Assembly (NCBI GenBank): GCA_027575805.1
Contig: JANBPU010000002.1
Span: 124,001 to 188,000 of the forward strand
From: Mycoemilia scoparia
Taxonomy: Eukaryota > Kickxellomycota > Kickxellomycetes > Kickxellales > Kickxellaceae
Direction of reading: 5' to 3'
Length of the DNA: 64,000 nucleotides
Of the stretch, positions 49,177 to 61,800 are shown in pieces. Numbering within the stretch: position 1 is the first letter of the stretch; each line of letters begins with the position of its first letter. The translations under genes and the position numbers were made by a program. Under the pieces are notes generated by a model. That model worked only from the letters and a program-made list of their open reading frames with translations, was not told the DNA's origin and made no database searches.

Positions 49177-49318
49177 GGCAAGCTCTCCACCAAAAGGGTA
49201 CTAGAATATACCCTTCTAATCAGCCTACAACCCATATGTTTTGGCTGGTGTCTCAGTGATGATTGGCTAGTGTCCAGGGAATATCCCAGTACCACCCTTT
49301 AGAGGAGACTACTCTGCC
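49177..49318 (+). mobile_element. MITE family 2, copy 4
   Basis: 142 bp from GGCAAGCTCTCCACCAAAAG to GACTACTCTGCC, inverted termini of about 40 bp with gaps, perfect AATT duplication at 49173-49176 and 49319-49322. Confidence 0.85.
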
Positions 49319-49339
49319 AATTGCTATTTGAGACTGATG

Positions 49340-49361
49340 GCTGCTGCTGCTGCTGCTGCTC
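49340..49361. repeat. GCT microsatellite
   Basis: Seven GCT units just right of the family-2 MITE. Confidence 0.8.
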
Positions 49362-49801
49362 TTGCTTCTTTGTACTCAGATTTTCCCACCTCTCACTCTA
49401 CTACTATCGGCTTGACAACCACATTGCTTTCTTCTTCCATTTTGAATCTCCACTGTGTTTATATATATGTATGTTCTGGAATCCGCCTCAGATGTGCCAT
49501 ATTATCCATTAATGTCATGATACATTATTCCATACACTATGGCGAAGAAATCACATGAAGCCAATCAATAAGCAGCAAAGCTTCCAAACCAGACTATTGA
49601 TTGGGTGCATGTTATTTTTTTGTCTGATACGCACATACTTATTATATACATAACCATTTGCGATTATAATGGATATTGGCCAGATCGAATCAGACAACTG
49701 CCAAGTTATAGCCCAAAAATAGTTACATTCAGCATTTGTATTATTCAATGACCAATGCCTTTAGTATTAGATAATGGTTTAATAAAAGTATCTGATAGTA
49801 T

Positions 49802-49906
49802 GGGCGATAGTTTTTGAAGGGTGCTGCCTCCTTTTGGTGACCAATGATTATGGGGGCAGTAATCTCAGCCAAATGAATAACCAGCCTTACAAAAGAAGCT
49901 ATCTAT
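49802..49906 (-). mobile_element. MITE family 1, copy 13 (decayed)
   Basis: Left end GGGCGATAGTTTTTGAAGGG and interior GGTGACCAATGATTATGGGG are clear; the right inverted repeat is eroded. Confidence 0.65.
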
Positions 49907-50088
49907 ATCATTGGGCTTATGTGGTGGGATAGGTAAGTACCTATCCAAAATGGCTTTTTCACATTCAAGTCTATAATCTTGAGGTATTTCAATATTCATG
50001 CACACACGCACATGTATATTTGTGCGTCTTTATTTCCTAGACAAAAGCACCACATTCTTTATACGCTTAATATAGTCACTTATAATAT

Positions 50089-50218
50089 GGATAGTTATTT
50101 TTGAAGGGGGAGGGTATTTGCTAACAAATGCTGGCCATACTTTTGGCTGTGATTGCCTTCCCTATCCATCCTATAAACATTGACCACTAAAGGATATACC
50201 CTTCGAAAATTATGATCT
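50089..50218 (+). mobile_element. MITE family 1, copy 14
   Basis: 130 bp, the longest copy: GGATAGTTATTTTTGAAGGG left, TTATGATCT right, perfect ATAT duplication at 50085-50088 and 50219-50222. Confidence 0.85.
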
Positions 50219-50319
50219 ATATTCAATATTGAATTGCTGTCGGCCACCAAAAAGTCATGATGCTCACATCAACCAACTTGGTATATAATTTATAACTACC
50301 CATATATATATATATATAT

Positions 50320-50431
50320 GGGCAATAATTTTTGAAGGGTGAATTTTGGGGACCAGTAATTATAGGGGAATCACAGCCAAATGGATGTCCAGTTGTACTA
50401 GTAAACTTTCACCCTTCAAAAATTATTACCC
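50320..50431 (-). mobile_element. MITE family 1, copy 15
   Basis: 112 bp, GGGCAATAATTTTTGAAGGG left, AATTATTACCC right; nearly symmetrical ends. Inserted at the end of a TA repeat with ATAT on both sides (50316-50319, 50432-50435). Confidence 0.87.
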
Positions 50432-50729
50432 ATATGTCATTTCTGCAGTCTGATACATTTATTTTGTACTTTAGCCCATAAAGTTATGCATGCCAATCTG
50501 CGGGAAGATGGCTGTATAAGCGAATGTGCTATTCCAGTATAATGAGTGTTACATTTTTATCTATAACATTGTGTGTGCGTGGGAGTACATTGTTATTGAT
50601 GATGTCGTTTTACTTTTTGCATTTTCCCATCAACTCAGTGTTATCTCGTTTTATTTAATTTTATCAGTCAGCGTCTTCCAAGCTATCCTTTTTATCCTGA
50701 TAATTATAGTTTTTGTGTTTTGAGTATAT

Positions 50730-50843
50730 GGGTAGTTATTTTTGAAGGACTAAGTTTTACTAGTAGGCCAGTTTCAACTTGCATACTAATCACCATATAT
50801 TTTCATTGATAATAGTAGTTTAGCCCTTCAAAAATAATCACTC
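50730..50843. mobile_element. MITE family 1 (subfamily B), copy 16
   Basis: 114 bp, GGGTAGTTATTTTTGAAGGA left, AATCACTC right, perfect ATAT duplication at 50726-50729 and 50844-50847. Interior closely matches copy 12 (TTTCAACTTGCATA, CACCATATAT). Confidence 0.88.
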
Positions 50844-50847
50844 ATAT

Positions 50848-50960
50848 GGGAAGATTTCGCTAGTGATCGGAATCTATGGTAGGCAGAGAAATGGGTCCTG
50901 ATACATTCTCTACGAACCAGCCCATGACCAATACATGTGTTTTTAGCTAGAGAGCCTGTC
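50848..50960. repeat. Family-3 dispersed repeat fragment
   Basis: GGGAAGATTTCGCTAGTGAT starts directly after the ATAT of MITE copy 16; AAATGGGTCCTGATAC follows. Similar to 62568-62672. Right boundary uncertain. Confidence 0.45.
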
Positions 50961-51270
50961 AAATTATTGGATATTGTCCAAGATAGATGTTATTCTGGTA
51001 CAAAAATGCCTTTGTGGAGGTGTCTGTGTCATATCATTAGGTCACCAGCTAGGCTTGTGACATACAAAATAGCCATCCAAGATATATCGATATTCAATCT
51101 TGGGTATTTATCATGCCATGTGTCAAATAAATGTGTTTTTTTTTTCTGGACAAAAGCCAATACCATAAAGCCCTTTCCAAAAAGCAAGATTTGATAATTC
51201 AAATGTGGTGCATTTTTAAATTCATGAAATCGACACTTTATTCGATACTAAACCCAAGGAGTACTTAATT

Positions 51271-52050
51271 ATGCCTATTTTCCCGGCTGATTCGCTTAAA
51301 GAGATTCTTTCATGCTTATTGAATGAAAAGTAGGTTCTGTGAAATACATTAGACGGCCATACTGTATTCAGCACTCATAGCCTCCACCAGGCAAACACAT
51401 ACTTAAACAAGGATATGCTACAAATACCAGCTGTTCAATCCCAAGCGACATTTAGCCACATTAATTCTCTACCAGTTTGCTTCCCGATGTAGTTGGGAAC
51501 ACACACACATGTGGCTTCAAGAACACCATTTCTGCTGGTCTACGATAGGAAATCAGCACGTAGATGTAGCCACCCTCTCTGTTACATCAAATATTAACTG
51601 ATATATCTTTTCCAATATCATGGGGATAATAGGAAATATGTATACACATTTACACCAGGAAGAGAGCCACACTTTTGCAAACCTGGCCACTCGGCTTTGT
51701 ATCCATGCATTTTGGCAACAAAACAGGAACCTGGGAAACATAAAAGGGTTGTTGTTATTAATCTTATATGATGAGCGCAGTTCACAAAATGTGTGCCGAG
51801 GCTTCTCGAATAACCAAGCCTTTTTGCCTAAAAACGGTATAGTAGGAAGCCGCGAATACATGGAATGCTGAGGGCTGGGATCTTGATTCTTGTTTCCTTG
51901 ATAAGCTTGGAATCGCTCTAGCCTTTATAGAAGATAAACCGGATTTCTGTGCTACAGTAGTAGCAGCAGCAGCAGCAGCAGCAGCCGAAGCAAGCGTACA
52001 TGTATTCTCACAGGCTCAATTAGCGGCTTATAGAAATCATATTCTAACAT
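51271..52050 (+). pseudogene. Possible decayed protein-coding locus
   Basis: A short start-like frame (MPIFPADSLKEILSCLLNEK) resembles the opening helix of an F-box, then is interrupted. Further open pieces on the same strand follow: one around 51435-51600, one at 51620-51871, and one at about 51872-52048 with the segment DKLGIALAFIEDKPDFCATV before a polyalanine run encoded by GCA repeats. No splice model joins them in frame, and no family is certain. It could also be chance open sequence. Confidence 0.25.
51955..51986. repeat. AGC microsatellite
   Basis: About nine AGC units, in frame with the last piece of the possible decayed locus, where they encode alanine. Confidence 0.8.
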
Positions 52051-52438
52051 AATCCATACTGTTAGTATAATGAAACGAAAAAGATGTGTTTGTTTGCAGC
52101 TCTAAATAAGACAAGCAAGTGCAAAATATGTGGCTGTTATAAATATAATCGGTTAAACAAGGATATACTTTTGTGCATGCATAACGCACACACACACACA
52201 TACACACAGTTTTGGTCAAACTCAAATAAATAGTCCATGTATTTTCTACACTTGAGTGCAGTTTCTGTGAAGAGCAGCAGTCTTGTCACTCTAAAATAAC
52301 CACAAAGCAGGGTAGTAGACGGATGGGTTGAGAAAAGAGCCAAATTAAGGATGGGGAAAGATTGGCCAATCTTTGTGCAAAAAAACTTGTTCTTTGAATC
52401 TATTTTGGGAAATTTCTTGCATATGTGCAGCCAGAAGC

Positions 52439-52463
52439 TGAGAGAGAGAGAGAGAGAGAGAGA
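52439..52463. repeat. GA microsatellite
   Basis: About twelve AG units. Confidence 0.8.
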
Positions 52464-53381
52464 ACGCATCTTGTTGCTATTTTTGCAATAGACCAGAGAG
52501 GAGGACCAGGGCGGCGGCCGTAGAGCATGGGCAGAGAACTTTATTTTGGTGTTGATTTTTTGGCTGGGCACAGTGAAAGAGAGATAATCATACTGTTGTT
52601 GGCCAACCGGCCAGCCAGCCAGCCAGTTAGTTAGTTAATAAATGGGTTTAGATTTTTCTCGAGATACACAGCCAAGGCATGGTTTATTTATAACACTGAT
52701 TGGTTACAGTGTGTTTCCTTGCCTCCATCAAAGTTGGTCAGTATTGGTTGTGAACCCTGTTTGTCAATATCCTACGCCCGCATCTGCACTGATGCCCAGG
52801 CCAAGGCACTTTTGATGGTGGGGTTTGTGCATTTTGACCAAAGATGGCGGTGCCTATTCTGTGCGTGGGCCTTTCACAACATTGTGGTCCTCAGTTACTG
52901 GCCCAAGTCCATATTTTTTGTGTTCTCACTGGGGATTCCCTCCCTTTTCTCTTTCTATCAATCCTTTTTTGGTTCTCTTTGAGCTCTCTCTCTCTCCCCC
53001 CTCGCCTCTTCTTGCGTTATTTCAAGCTCTAGAGTTTTGATACACAAGCATATACTTATCCTTGTATATATTGTTAAGCGGCTATATTTATAAATAAATA
53101 TAGATTTGCCTTATTCTCACAGTTTTCTTGGCCTCATCATCCTTGGTAAGTACACTAATAGTGCCTTTGGGTTCTATTTATAATAGCTCTGTTATTGGCG
53201 ACTCTATCGGAGAGACCGTTGTAAACAGATATATGCATACAATCATAATAAAAAGAGGCGACGCCCACACATTCCACGCCCCTCAATTTGCCTCTGTTAA
53301 AATTCGCTCTTTTCCTTTTTATTTTTCAGTCTCCCTGTCTCTATTATTTGTTTCTATCTTGTAAATCCAGGTGTCATTTTA

Positions 53382-53388
53382 TATAAAG
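53382..53388 (+). promoter_or_regulatory. Possible TATA box of CHS7
   Basis: TATAAAG 218 bp upstream of the CHS7 ATG, preceded by a pyrimidine-rich stretch. Tentative. Confidence 0.35.
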
Positions 53389-53605
53389 GCTAACATTCCC
53401 ACATATACACATTTTATTTTACCTGTGTCCTCACACAATCCAGCTCTAGAACCAAGGTCGTGGCAAGAATTGTTTACCACTCTTCGTCTTATAGACCGGA
53501 CTTGAACGAGAGCACTCGTGCATCCTTGCCATTCACAATTGTAAATAAACTACTATACTATTCGCATAAACACCGCATACACTTGTTCAATCCAAAGCTT
53601 TCGAA

Positions 53606-55032
53606 ATGAGGTTTGGGTACTATGACGATATTTGCCACAATATCCAGATGGCTGCCTGCCCTCTGCTGGGCGACGGGCCTCTTGGAATGGTCCCAGAATG
53701 CTATGCCCGCAATGTCTCGGTCAATGACCAGCCAGTATTTCAAATGGGTAAGTGCCATTCACTAACTGGATCCAGCCATATTTCTCCCAGCAAGTTTTTA
53801 CGATGCGGCTGGCTGCCCTATGGAATGGAGCCGAGGCCAGAAAATATATAGAAATCTAAACTAATCCACGCACATATATGCATTTTTAAAATCTCTACAG
53901 CTACCATCATCATTGATGTTATTGCAATAATCATGACCATCATTATGATTTATCACATCAGATCAAAATACACTGCCGTTGGTAAGTTACATTCCATGTG
54001 TTTTTTTGAAAATACCAATGATACATCATCTTGGTAGGATATTTGTGCATGTGTCGACGACATATATGTTTAATTCCAATGGCATTTCATCGGTGTTTCT
54101 AGGCCGCAAGGAGATGGTCATGTATTTCTACTTTTACTTGATCATGAACATACTTGATTTCCTCACGATTTCTGGAATTATCCACTACTCCTCACCTGCC
54201 TACCCTGTAAGTATTGCACCAGCTTCAATATCATCCATACCTGGATGCCGCCACCTATCTGACTCAATATTCCACAGTCAGCCTAATTGCGTATATACTA
54301 ACATGTCATGTATTGCCATTATAGTACTTTGTTGCTGGGTACTTGGGAATGACTAGCGCAATGTGTTGGTGCTTGTTCCTCAATGGTATTGTTGGATTCC
54401 AGTGGGCCGAAGATGGTACTGCGTTGTCTTTGTGGACATTCCGCCTCACCTCGCTTATAGTGTTCGGTGTCATGTACTTTGTTTCTATTGCCACATTTAA
54501 GAGCATTGCCGCATTCGACAAGGGACATCCGATCGGCTTGTTCATCATCTACTTTATCTTCAATTCAATTTGCCTCATCATCTACGTCATTCTCCAGATC
54601 ATACTTGTTGTCAATACTCTCGACGAGTACTGGCCACTCGGAAATATCCTTTTGTCCTCGGTCTTCTTCATTCTTGGCCAGGTCATCATGTTCTTCCTTA
54701 GCAACAAGGTTTGCGAGGGGATCAACCACTATGTCGACGGCTTGTTCTTTGGAACCATTTGTACCCTTCTTGCAGTTATGATGGTCTACAAGTACTGGGA
54801 CTCCATCACCAAAGAGGACCTCGAATTCAGTGTTGGAGGCAAAGGCAACGTTTGGGAGGTCAAGGAGCTCCTCAACGACGACGAGAACGAATTCCACGAG
54901 TACCGAAAGAACGCCGACACTATTGGCCATCAGGGAGGTGTTACCTTTGCCCAGCCAGACGGATACACATCCAGCTACTATGGCGGAAACGGGGCTGCTC
55001 CTTATGCCAAGCAACCATACGCACCATACTAA
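53606..55032 (+). CDS. CHS7: Chitin synthase export chaperone, ER membrane
   Basis: Dedicated ER chaperone needed for export of class IV-type chitin synthase (Chs3 in yeast) to the cell surface. Four exons: 53606-53747, 53901-53981, 54103-54206, 54325-55032; 344 residues, against 316 in yeast, phases closing. The N-terminus has a Cys-rich luminal segment (FGYYDDICHNIQMAACPLLG) followed by PECYARNV, a Chs7 signature. There are about seven hydrophobic segments: TIIIDVIAIIMTIIMIYHI, the YFYFYLIMNILDFLT run, GYLGMTSAMCWCLFLNGIVG, and so on. GFQWAEDGTALSLW is a second family landmark. The hydrophilic C-tail is acidic, then rich in Tyr and Gly. The presence of this gene is good evidence that the organism is a chitin-walled fungus. 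Confidence 0.94.
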
Positions 55033-55364
55033 AATGGTAATGATGGTAGCTTAGCGTCTATACAGAAGCGTGTGTGTGTGTCCACTCTTTAAATAGCACA
55101 CGCCAAAAGTATATTGGCATATATGCACACTAGTAAATCGCCATCAACATCTCTGGCTGGCCTCATAATGATGGTTTTATCAAACCCTTCAAGAGTAGCA
55201 GTTGTTGCTTCATTGTATACAAGCATTTGACACCTTTAAATGCATGATATATACATCTGCTTCCATAAATTGATCTTATCCTATTTTTACACATATTGTG
55301 ATGTTAGCCTTTTCTTTTCTTTCCTGTTTCTTTAAAATATATATTTGTTGTTGTCATTACATAT

Positions 55365-55460
55365 GAGTAGTTATTTTTGAAGGGTGACCATTTGATAATC
55401 AATTGTAATTGCCCCTATAATCGTTGGTCACCAAAAGTCTCCCTTCAAAAATTATGATCC
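55365..55460 (+). mobile_element. MITE family 1, copy 17
   Basis: 96 bp, GAGTAGTTATTTTTGAAGGG left, TTATGATCC right, perfect ATAT duplication at 55361-55364 and 55461-55464. Confidence 0.88.
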
Positions 55461-55537
55461 ATATCTCCTTTATCCCTTTACATTTACGTGGCGTGTTCTA
55501 CAGCCACATAATTTTACAACTGAAGCTGCTATTGATG

Positions 55538-55591
55538 GTACTATTACTATTACTACTACTTGTACTGTTACTATTACTATTACTATTACTA
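55538..55591. repeat. TAC/TAT microsatellite
   Basis: Imperfect tract of TAC and TAT trinucleotides. Confidence 0.75.
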
Positions 55592-55703
55592 AATGTTGGC
55601 TGATCTTAGAAAACGTGTTTTGAGTGTTATGGTGGTGTCTGTTTTGTTGTGTGAATGTGTATAAATGTGCGTGCATGCTTGGAGATTCGTGGTATTCTCA
55701 TGT

Positions 55704-55797
55704 GGTGGTTATTATTGAAGGATGGCTATTTGATAATCAACTGTGATTGCCCCTTTAATCGCCGACCACCAAAAGGTACCCTTCAAAATTATGATCC
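55704..55797 (+). mobile_element. MITE family 1, copy 18
   Basis: 94 bp, GGTGGTTATTATTGAAGGAT left, TTATGATCC right. Flanks ATGT and ATAT, one mismatch. Confidence 0.75.
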
Positions 55798-55898
55798 ATA
55801 TGCTGTAGTGGAATCATGTTAATAATAAAAGGTTGGAGGCATGTGTGTGTGTGTCTTTCTTCCCTCATAGTAAAATGGCCACCAACCGGTCAATATGG

Positions 55899-58800
55899 CT
55901 ACCTATGTTTATCACCTTCTGTCTGGGAGTCTTCCTCATTGTTCTGTGATGGTGATGGCAGATCTTCAAAGGAATTGCCAGCCCTGAATCGAGGAACCAA
56001 AGGCGAATCTGGGTCTATGTCATCCTCCTCGTTGGGCGTTGATGGCAGTGGTGTATGTATGGGCGTATCTTCCTGGAATATTGAAAGCTCAATGGCTGGG
56101 GGCTCCCGTTCAAGCTGTCGTCTAATAACATCCTTTCTTCTCTCTCGCTCCACATTGTCAATATCATTGCTTTCATCGATGGGGCCTGTATCCGCAATCT
56201 TGAGGTATCCGCCATGCATGTCTAGTGGTGCCATCGCTGTTGGATCCTCTTCACCAATTCCTCCGCCTATCTCGCTTCTAGACACCTGCGTTGGGTTTTC
56301 AACGCTTGCAGCATAGCCGAATGGTATTGACATTTCGGAAATCAGGGCTTGTTCGAGCTGCTGTCGGGTCATGTTTGATGTACGGATTATGAATGACCGC
56401 TGTCTAAGTATCTCAGACTTCAGAGCCTGCTCAAGCTGTTGTCGTGTTGTGACTGGAGAAAGCATCATGAGCGACTTCTTCACGTTATCTGGAGCCGGTA
56501 TTTCCTTGGGGTTGGGATATGTCGATATGCTATTTTCAACCAACATCTTGTACTGATGTTTTTGCCACAGTCTGAGAAAGCGTCTGTATTGCCAGTAATA
56601 CTGTTCAAACACCTGAATGATGTTAAGCCTCGTGGCCTCTACTTCCTTTCGCGACAAGATATCGTTGGCTAGCCCACCTTCTATCCCATCCACTTCGCAG
56701 CTGGTAATGAGGTCGACTGGTATGGCAAGATATCTCGATACAATATCGTGTGACCTGTCCTCAAACTCTTTGGCCAGAGGCTCAGGAATTTCCCACTGGT
56801 CTGCAGATGAGTGAACCACATCCTTCAAATCAGGCCGGATAATACACTTGGCGAACAACTTATGAGCTATGAACATCAGTGTGTGCCCAATTCGTCTCTG
56901 TGGGTTAAACACATGATCACGAATGCTTGCTCCCTGGTAAACCATGCTAAGAATCGACTTGATGACGCTGACAGATGTTTGGTTGGACGGTTCTTGTGCC
57001 TTGTCGTTCAAACTTTGCGGGTTCAGCAGACAGCCAGGTTGGGTCTGAGGTTGTAGATTGGAGTAATTATATTTATCCTTCTCCGCTGATGTGATTGATG
57101 TCTCTCCCCCTCCAGGGGTACTATTCGGCTGTGAATGTCCATCATGAGGGCTTTCTGATGCGGAGTTGGCGCCGTGGCTTTGTACGGCATCATTATTAAG
57201 CCCTGGCCACTCGCTATTTGCACTGTTGTAGATGCTACTCTGTGCCTCAGAGTGGATGGTTGACATAAATGGAACCGTGGATGTTTTAGTTATGCTGCCA
57301 CCGATATGCGAACCTGGAGTCCTTGAACCAGACCTTCCATGCCCCAGCAAAACACCAGGCACAGGTATGTCGTTGGCTGTGTTGAAAGGATCAAAGTCGA
57401 ATTCTTCCAGGCTGTAGCTTGATCTTGTATTGTGATGGCCACCAGAAGAGTTGGTAAGGAATTGGTAGCCATGTTCAAAGTTTCTAGGGAAACCAGACGA
57501 GTCTGTCTGGCCACCAGAAGGAATATTCCCGCTTTCATCGTATCCGCTGCTATAGTTGTTATTATAGCTCCTATTACGATTCTCACCAAAGTTCTCGCCT
57601 GCGTTCTTGAGCCAAGGATGAGAAAGTAAATCCGATGCAGTGGGCCGATTAGATGCAGGTCGAGTAAAGCATTTTCCCAAGAAATCACGGCCTGCATCAC
57701 TAAGTTCATCTTTTTTGGGCAAAGGGGGGTTTTCGTTTGCCACGCTGTACATTATGGCCCACTCGTTGTCTAGGTTTGACCATGGGGGCATACCGGTGAT
57801 GAGTTCGACAATACAGCAGCCCAGAGCCCAGATATCTTGGGATCCAAGCTTAGGAGAATCCGATGGGTCATTCTTGATAATTTCTGGCGCCATATACGCA
57901 GGTGTTCCTGCAAGAGTGTTGTTCTGTTTGCCATTCTTGGTCTTTGATTGTCGGCTCAAAGCTAGGGAGTGGATATTCAATGTCTTTGCTGCACCAAAGT
58001 CAACCAGCTTAATGGTTTCGCTGTGATCTAGAAGAATATCTACAGAGAGACAATAAATGGCAGGCAAAGACAGGAGTTAGTATATGTGGATCATAAAATG
58101 AATATGGCAGACACTACACATAGAAAGTGTTTTGTAAAAAGCGACTTACTATCAGGCTTGATGTCCCGATGTATAATGCCCTGGTCGTGGAGGTACTGCA
58201 AACCTCTAAGGATTTGCAGTGCATACCACTGTACAAGCTTCTCATTGAGCTTTCCATTTTCTCTGAGCAAGTTTAAAAGACTTCCAGCCTCGCAGTACTC
58301 CATAAATAGGTAAACTTTATCTCTGTGAACCTCTATGCCAATGTATGTAACGATATTGATATGGGACAATCTTGACATAACCTCCATCTCATCGATAATG
58401 CTCCGTCCTACATTGTTAGCTTTGGCGGCATTGTTTAGATGGACCTTGTTACGTATTTGATGCTCCAACCTGTTGTCAGAGTTGACAGGAATACCGAGCT
58501 CAGGGAAGCGTATCTCCTTAACTGCCATGATCTCACCGGTATCCAAGTTGCGGCCCATATACACGCATCCATAAGCACCACCTCCTAAATAGCGACCAAG
58601 CTCCCATCGAATTGCTATGTTGGACTTTGATTGTGCCAGGAGGCGAAGCGTCTGATCCTCAGGGCGTGCTGTGACTTCAAGGATCCGTCCGGATGTCTTT
58701 TGTTTCATAGCTACCTTTTCTCTGCCACTATCAACATCGTGCAAAGCTGCTGCCCGTCTAAACGAAGATATCCGCTCTATAGCGTTGATCTCGGCAATCT

Positions 58801-61800
58801 CAAGGCCAAACCTGCCCTTCGGTATAGTTGTTTTCGGCTGAATGGATTCTTCGCCGCTCTGTTCATCGGCATTTCTAGTTACACTCAGGGTAAGGTTACG
58901 GAGCTCCTCAATATCTCGCTTTTGCTGCTCTTGTTCCTGAAGAAGTCGCTTTTCATTTCGCGCACCCATGATGTCAAGATGATATACAAGTACATTTACA
59001 CATCCAGCTATCCGATCTTTCAAAAGCTTCCATTCTGAATTATTCAGCTTATTGAGTTCTTCGAGTGGGTTAAGGCTGCTTATCATCTCTAAAACTGGCA
59101 TCATCCACTTAAACGTCTGCTTCTCCGAAACTACACAATCCTCGGAAATGAACCCCGACCATTCGATACACATGTGCACTATACTTGATTGACACTGCCT
59201 TATTCGGCTGTTGCCAATGAATTTGGAAAATCTTGAAAAGTTGGCCATGGCAAATGAAAAACAGAATTGTGTCTGCTCTAATTGTTCGCAGCTAGTCGTG
59301 CAGTAGTGTCTTATGATATGTAGAGGGTATGAGTTGAGCTTTAGATCAGAAGACGATGGCGTGTTTAGTAGTTCAGAATCTAGACGGTCTGTTTGCAATT
59401 TAGAGCTCTCGACTGACTTTTCTTGCTGTGGTGTTTGAAAATGCACCGATGTTGGTGATCTTGGATCCGATGCCTTTGCACGGTGGTCCTTGGGGTTGCC
59501 GCGTTCAGTATATGAAGGAGTTGCTGCATTTGGAGATTTAGGACTATTTCGAGCAACATTGGCCCCGCCGCCTGGTGATGTGCTGCGTATAGCCTTTCTT
59601 TTCACAATGCTCTCGTTGAATTGACGAATATGATATTCAAGGTGTAGAGCACGTATCATAAAAGGATACTCAGAAAGCACATTGAGCATGTTGGTCAAGC
59701 TGTTGAGGACGGCCTCCCACATCAGATTAACATCGGGGTTATGTGGCCGGCCGAAAAGGGGATCTTCTAATGGAAAAGCGCCAAGATTGCGAGTGCTTTG
59801 ACTTGCCCTACTGTCCTTTGCCGAATCATCATTGCCAAAGTTGGGCTTATCGGACGTTGATCGCCTATTCCCAGCATCTCCACCCAGGTCCGAAGACTTG
59901 GATACAACTCTAAGGAGTTGGAGAATCTTGAGGTTGCGTGTGAGACATTGTATTCCATGCGAGATGACACGAATGCTATTTTGTTTCATTTCAAGCGATA
60001 CGAAGGGAAGATCAGTAGATTTTTCACAAACCCGGCCATTCCACTCAAATTTGGAATCCGTTTTGATAACAATAAGATAGCAATTGCTATATTCCTTTTC
60101 GAGTATGTTTTTTCCTGTAGCACAAGATTCCATGACCCCCCTCGCATAGTGAGGCTTATTTGTAATGTCTTGGCTTCCAATTATATATATTCCTTCGCTT
60201 TTCCATGCCTGGGGGACATTCAAAAGTATGTGTGCAGACATCCCCAGCTTGTCAAGTATAGGGCTCAAGTCTGTAAAGAATAAATCAACTGAGTTGACCA
60301 AAGCACTGTGTAGGGTTCTTATCATTCCTTGAAGCTTTAGTAGCCTAGAAGGGAGCCTTTTTAGTGCTGTGCTAATCCATTTTGATATTCCAAGTGCTCG
60401 AATTTTGTCATAGTCTTCCGGGCCGCACATTTCGTCTTGGATGATCAGCGAAAGCCGTGTAATAACTAACTGTGTTTGGTAGCAAAATTCATTCACCACT
60501 TCGAATCTTCCCCCAACTATTCTCTCAGCAACATCGAGTAGGTTTTCCCACTCGCTCTCCATAACCTCAACCTCAAGGATAATAGGCCTCTCCACTTTCT
60601 TATGAAGCTTTTTGTCAATCATTCTCAAATAGAATCGAAGACTTTCTAACAATATCTGCTGATAGTTATCCTCGATCTTGAGCGTAATGTTCCAGCCATT
60701 AAATGGTACCATGAGTTTTACAAAGTCTTCCCTTATTTCGCATGCCATTGAAAGGGACTGCCGCAGATCTCTGAGTGTCTGCTCCAGTTGCATATCTGTT
60801 GGATTTTGCAACCTTCGTGCATACTGTAATCGCAAGAGTAGGACAGACTTTACTAGCTTCACGGGGAACTCTATGATGGAAGCCAGCGTTGTGTCGTGCG
60901 GAGGAAGATTCATTGCTGCATATTCTTCGGCATTAGTGATGGTGTCTAGCTTAACCCTATGCAACATTTCCGATAATTTGACAAGCCATTGTTGGCGAAA
61001 TACGTTCTCAAAGCCCTGCTCCTTCAGCAATCGCTCGACAAAGGGAATATTTGCTTCAGAAAGTATTCCAGGCATTTCCTGGTTTTGAATGTTTCCACGA
61101 CCACCTGCTTTTTTGTGGGCAGATGGGTTGGATGCTTCCAAATGTTTCTTATTTTCTATTAACAAAGTACGCTTTGGTTTGCTTATTTCGCTTTTATCGT
61201 CATTTTCGCTTATACCACTACCTTCGTCTGACTGGGTGAATGAATGTAAGTCACTGCTGCCTGCCCATCTTCCTAGCAATACGCTATGCTGGTGTACGGT
61301 TTGGACATTTCGAGCCCATATAGTAAGAATTTTGAGTCTCTTTTGAATCTTCTCTTCAGAATACTTTGGCACCATTTCTCGAAGATCTTTTAGCGTGGGG
61401 TACAAACTCTCTATATACGATACTCTATGCAATAATGGTCTGACTTGCTGAAGGGCTTCGAAGGCGCTGACAGGCTCGCTACAATTATCCGGCGTATATC
61501 TGAATTCTTCGAGATGCTTTAGAGTGACCTCAACATGCATGGCCCTAAGAACATTAAGGGAATGTATTTCATCTGTAAGTGATACCCGGTGCAAAACCGC
61601 CCTTATTCTAAGCCAGATGTCGTGGTTGTTGCGGTGATGATGCGCCTGCTTTTCTTTTTCTGTTGGTTCGACGGTGAGTACACCAAAAATTCCCGATGAT
61701 TGTGCCTCAGATGAGTCCTCCTTTTGATCCTCAAGCCGTTTCATTTCTTGGTTAATAACTTTACTGGCGACAGCGGTCTTGAGCATTAAGAGCCATTCAC

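Larger units (their letters stand above)
45113..53605. other. 8.5 kb gene-poor, repeat-rich block
   Basis: No gene with a family match or splice-supported structure was found on either strand between the Pcl-like cyclin and CHS7. The block holds five family-1 MITEs (46695, 49802, 50089, 50320, 50730), two family-2 MITEs (46243, 49177), family-3 fragments (48581, 50848) and many microsatellites. One stretch at about 51271-52050 looks like a decayed coding locus (listed separately). Part of the right end serves as the CHS7 promoter. A ncRNA gene cannot be excluded. Confidence 0.55.
55033..55898. other. Convergent spacer with two MITEs
   Basis: Between the 3' ends of CHS7 and the MAPKKK gene; MITE copies 17 and 18 and a TAC-type microsatellite (55538-55591). 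No gene. Confidence 0.5.

Noticed and set aside
52719..53040. Open frames before CHS7 that might be an upstream gene
   Set aside because: Low-complexity pyrimidine-rich sequence without family similarity; better read as promoter DNA.
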